Below, piece by piece: positions 63,898 to 64,000 of a stretch of 64,000 nt of DNA. A program made the translations under genes and the position numbers. Source of the stretch: Strongylocentrotus purpuratus. Its lineage: Eukaryota > Echinodermata > Echinoidea > Camarodonta > Strongylocentrotidae. How positions within the stretch are numbered: the first letter of the stretch is position 1; every line of letters begins with the position of its first letter. The stretch spans positions 35,634,266 through 35,698,265 of the forward strand of contig NW_022145610.1 of the NCBI RefSeq assembly GCF_000002235.5, read 5' to 3'. The notes beneath the pieces were generated by a model. The model ran no database searches, had not been told where the DNA came from, and saw only the letters and a list, made by a program, of their open reading frames with translations.

Positions 63898-64000
63898 CAC
63901 TCCGCCTGGAAAGCGCTGTAACTTGCCTCATCTATGTCAGAGTCCTATCAGAATTGATCGATAAAAAGGGTTAAACTGAAACAAAAACGATCTCAAATCG
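63898..64000. other. Right edge, nothing recognised
   Basis: About 100 bases beyond the composite element; no feature seen. Confidence 0.5.

Overview
The window looks like nuclear DNA from a marine deuterostome invertebrate, most likely an echinoderm such as a sea urchin. Grounds: genes split by GT-AG introns, AT-rich non-coding DNA, many non-autonomous DNA transposons with very long G/C homopolymers at their ends, tRNA-derived SINEs, CR1/L2-like and Tx1/L1-like LINEs, and abundant microsatellites. The species assignment is inference; no marker gene in the window fixes it.

Host genes. Two complete genes on the + strand encode SLC16/MCT-type (monocarboxylate transporter-like) major facilitator proteins in head-to-tail order. 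Gene 1 (14086-20484) has five coding exons and a continuous 564-residue frame. Gene 2 (33819-59263) has six coding exons and about 654 residues, but needs one G removed from a GGGGG run in exon 4 to stay in frame. Both keep the exon layout expected of the family: TM1-TM3/4 in early exons, then a long exon with TM5-6, a hydrophilic central loop and TM7. They differ at positions known to matter for proton-coupled transport in MCT1. At the left edge an open frame of 320 codons on the - strand (961 to 1) runs out of the window; I do not recognise its product.

Mobile DNA fills most of the rest. 4.9-13 kb: a family of short hAT-like elements ending in CAGGCGCGTACGCAGG with 8-bp target duplications, a 5'-truncated CR1/L2-like LINE (7.1-9.3 kb) and a tRNA-SINE. 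20.6-23.4 kb: a 2.8-kb hAT-like element just behind gene 1, holding a TA-flanked MITE and a 520-bp foldback element. 24.9-26.9 kb and 60.1-63.9 kb: two inverted copies of one composite repeat whose core is a ~110-bp minisatellite (about 9 and about 24 units). 37.2-38.8 kb: a ~174-bp satellite and elements built from the end GTTTTCACGAAGTGACGG. 39.7-44.5 kb: a foldback element split by a 4-kb insertion that carries three tandem ~1.17-kb units with CG-alternating stretches. 47.6-53.6 kb: a Tx1/L1-like LINE on the - strand, itself split by a 1.29-kb insertion. 55.7-56.8 kb: a second CR1/L2-like LINE fragment split by a MITE.

Gene 2 is mostly intron: introns 1 (11.9 kb) and 3 (7.9 kb) hold the stacked elements and two nearly identical 557-bp copies of one segment. 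I saw no CRISPR array, operon, rRNA gene, clear tRNA gene or virus-derived element. The most notable content is the repeat architecture, not a new biochemical pathway.
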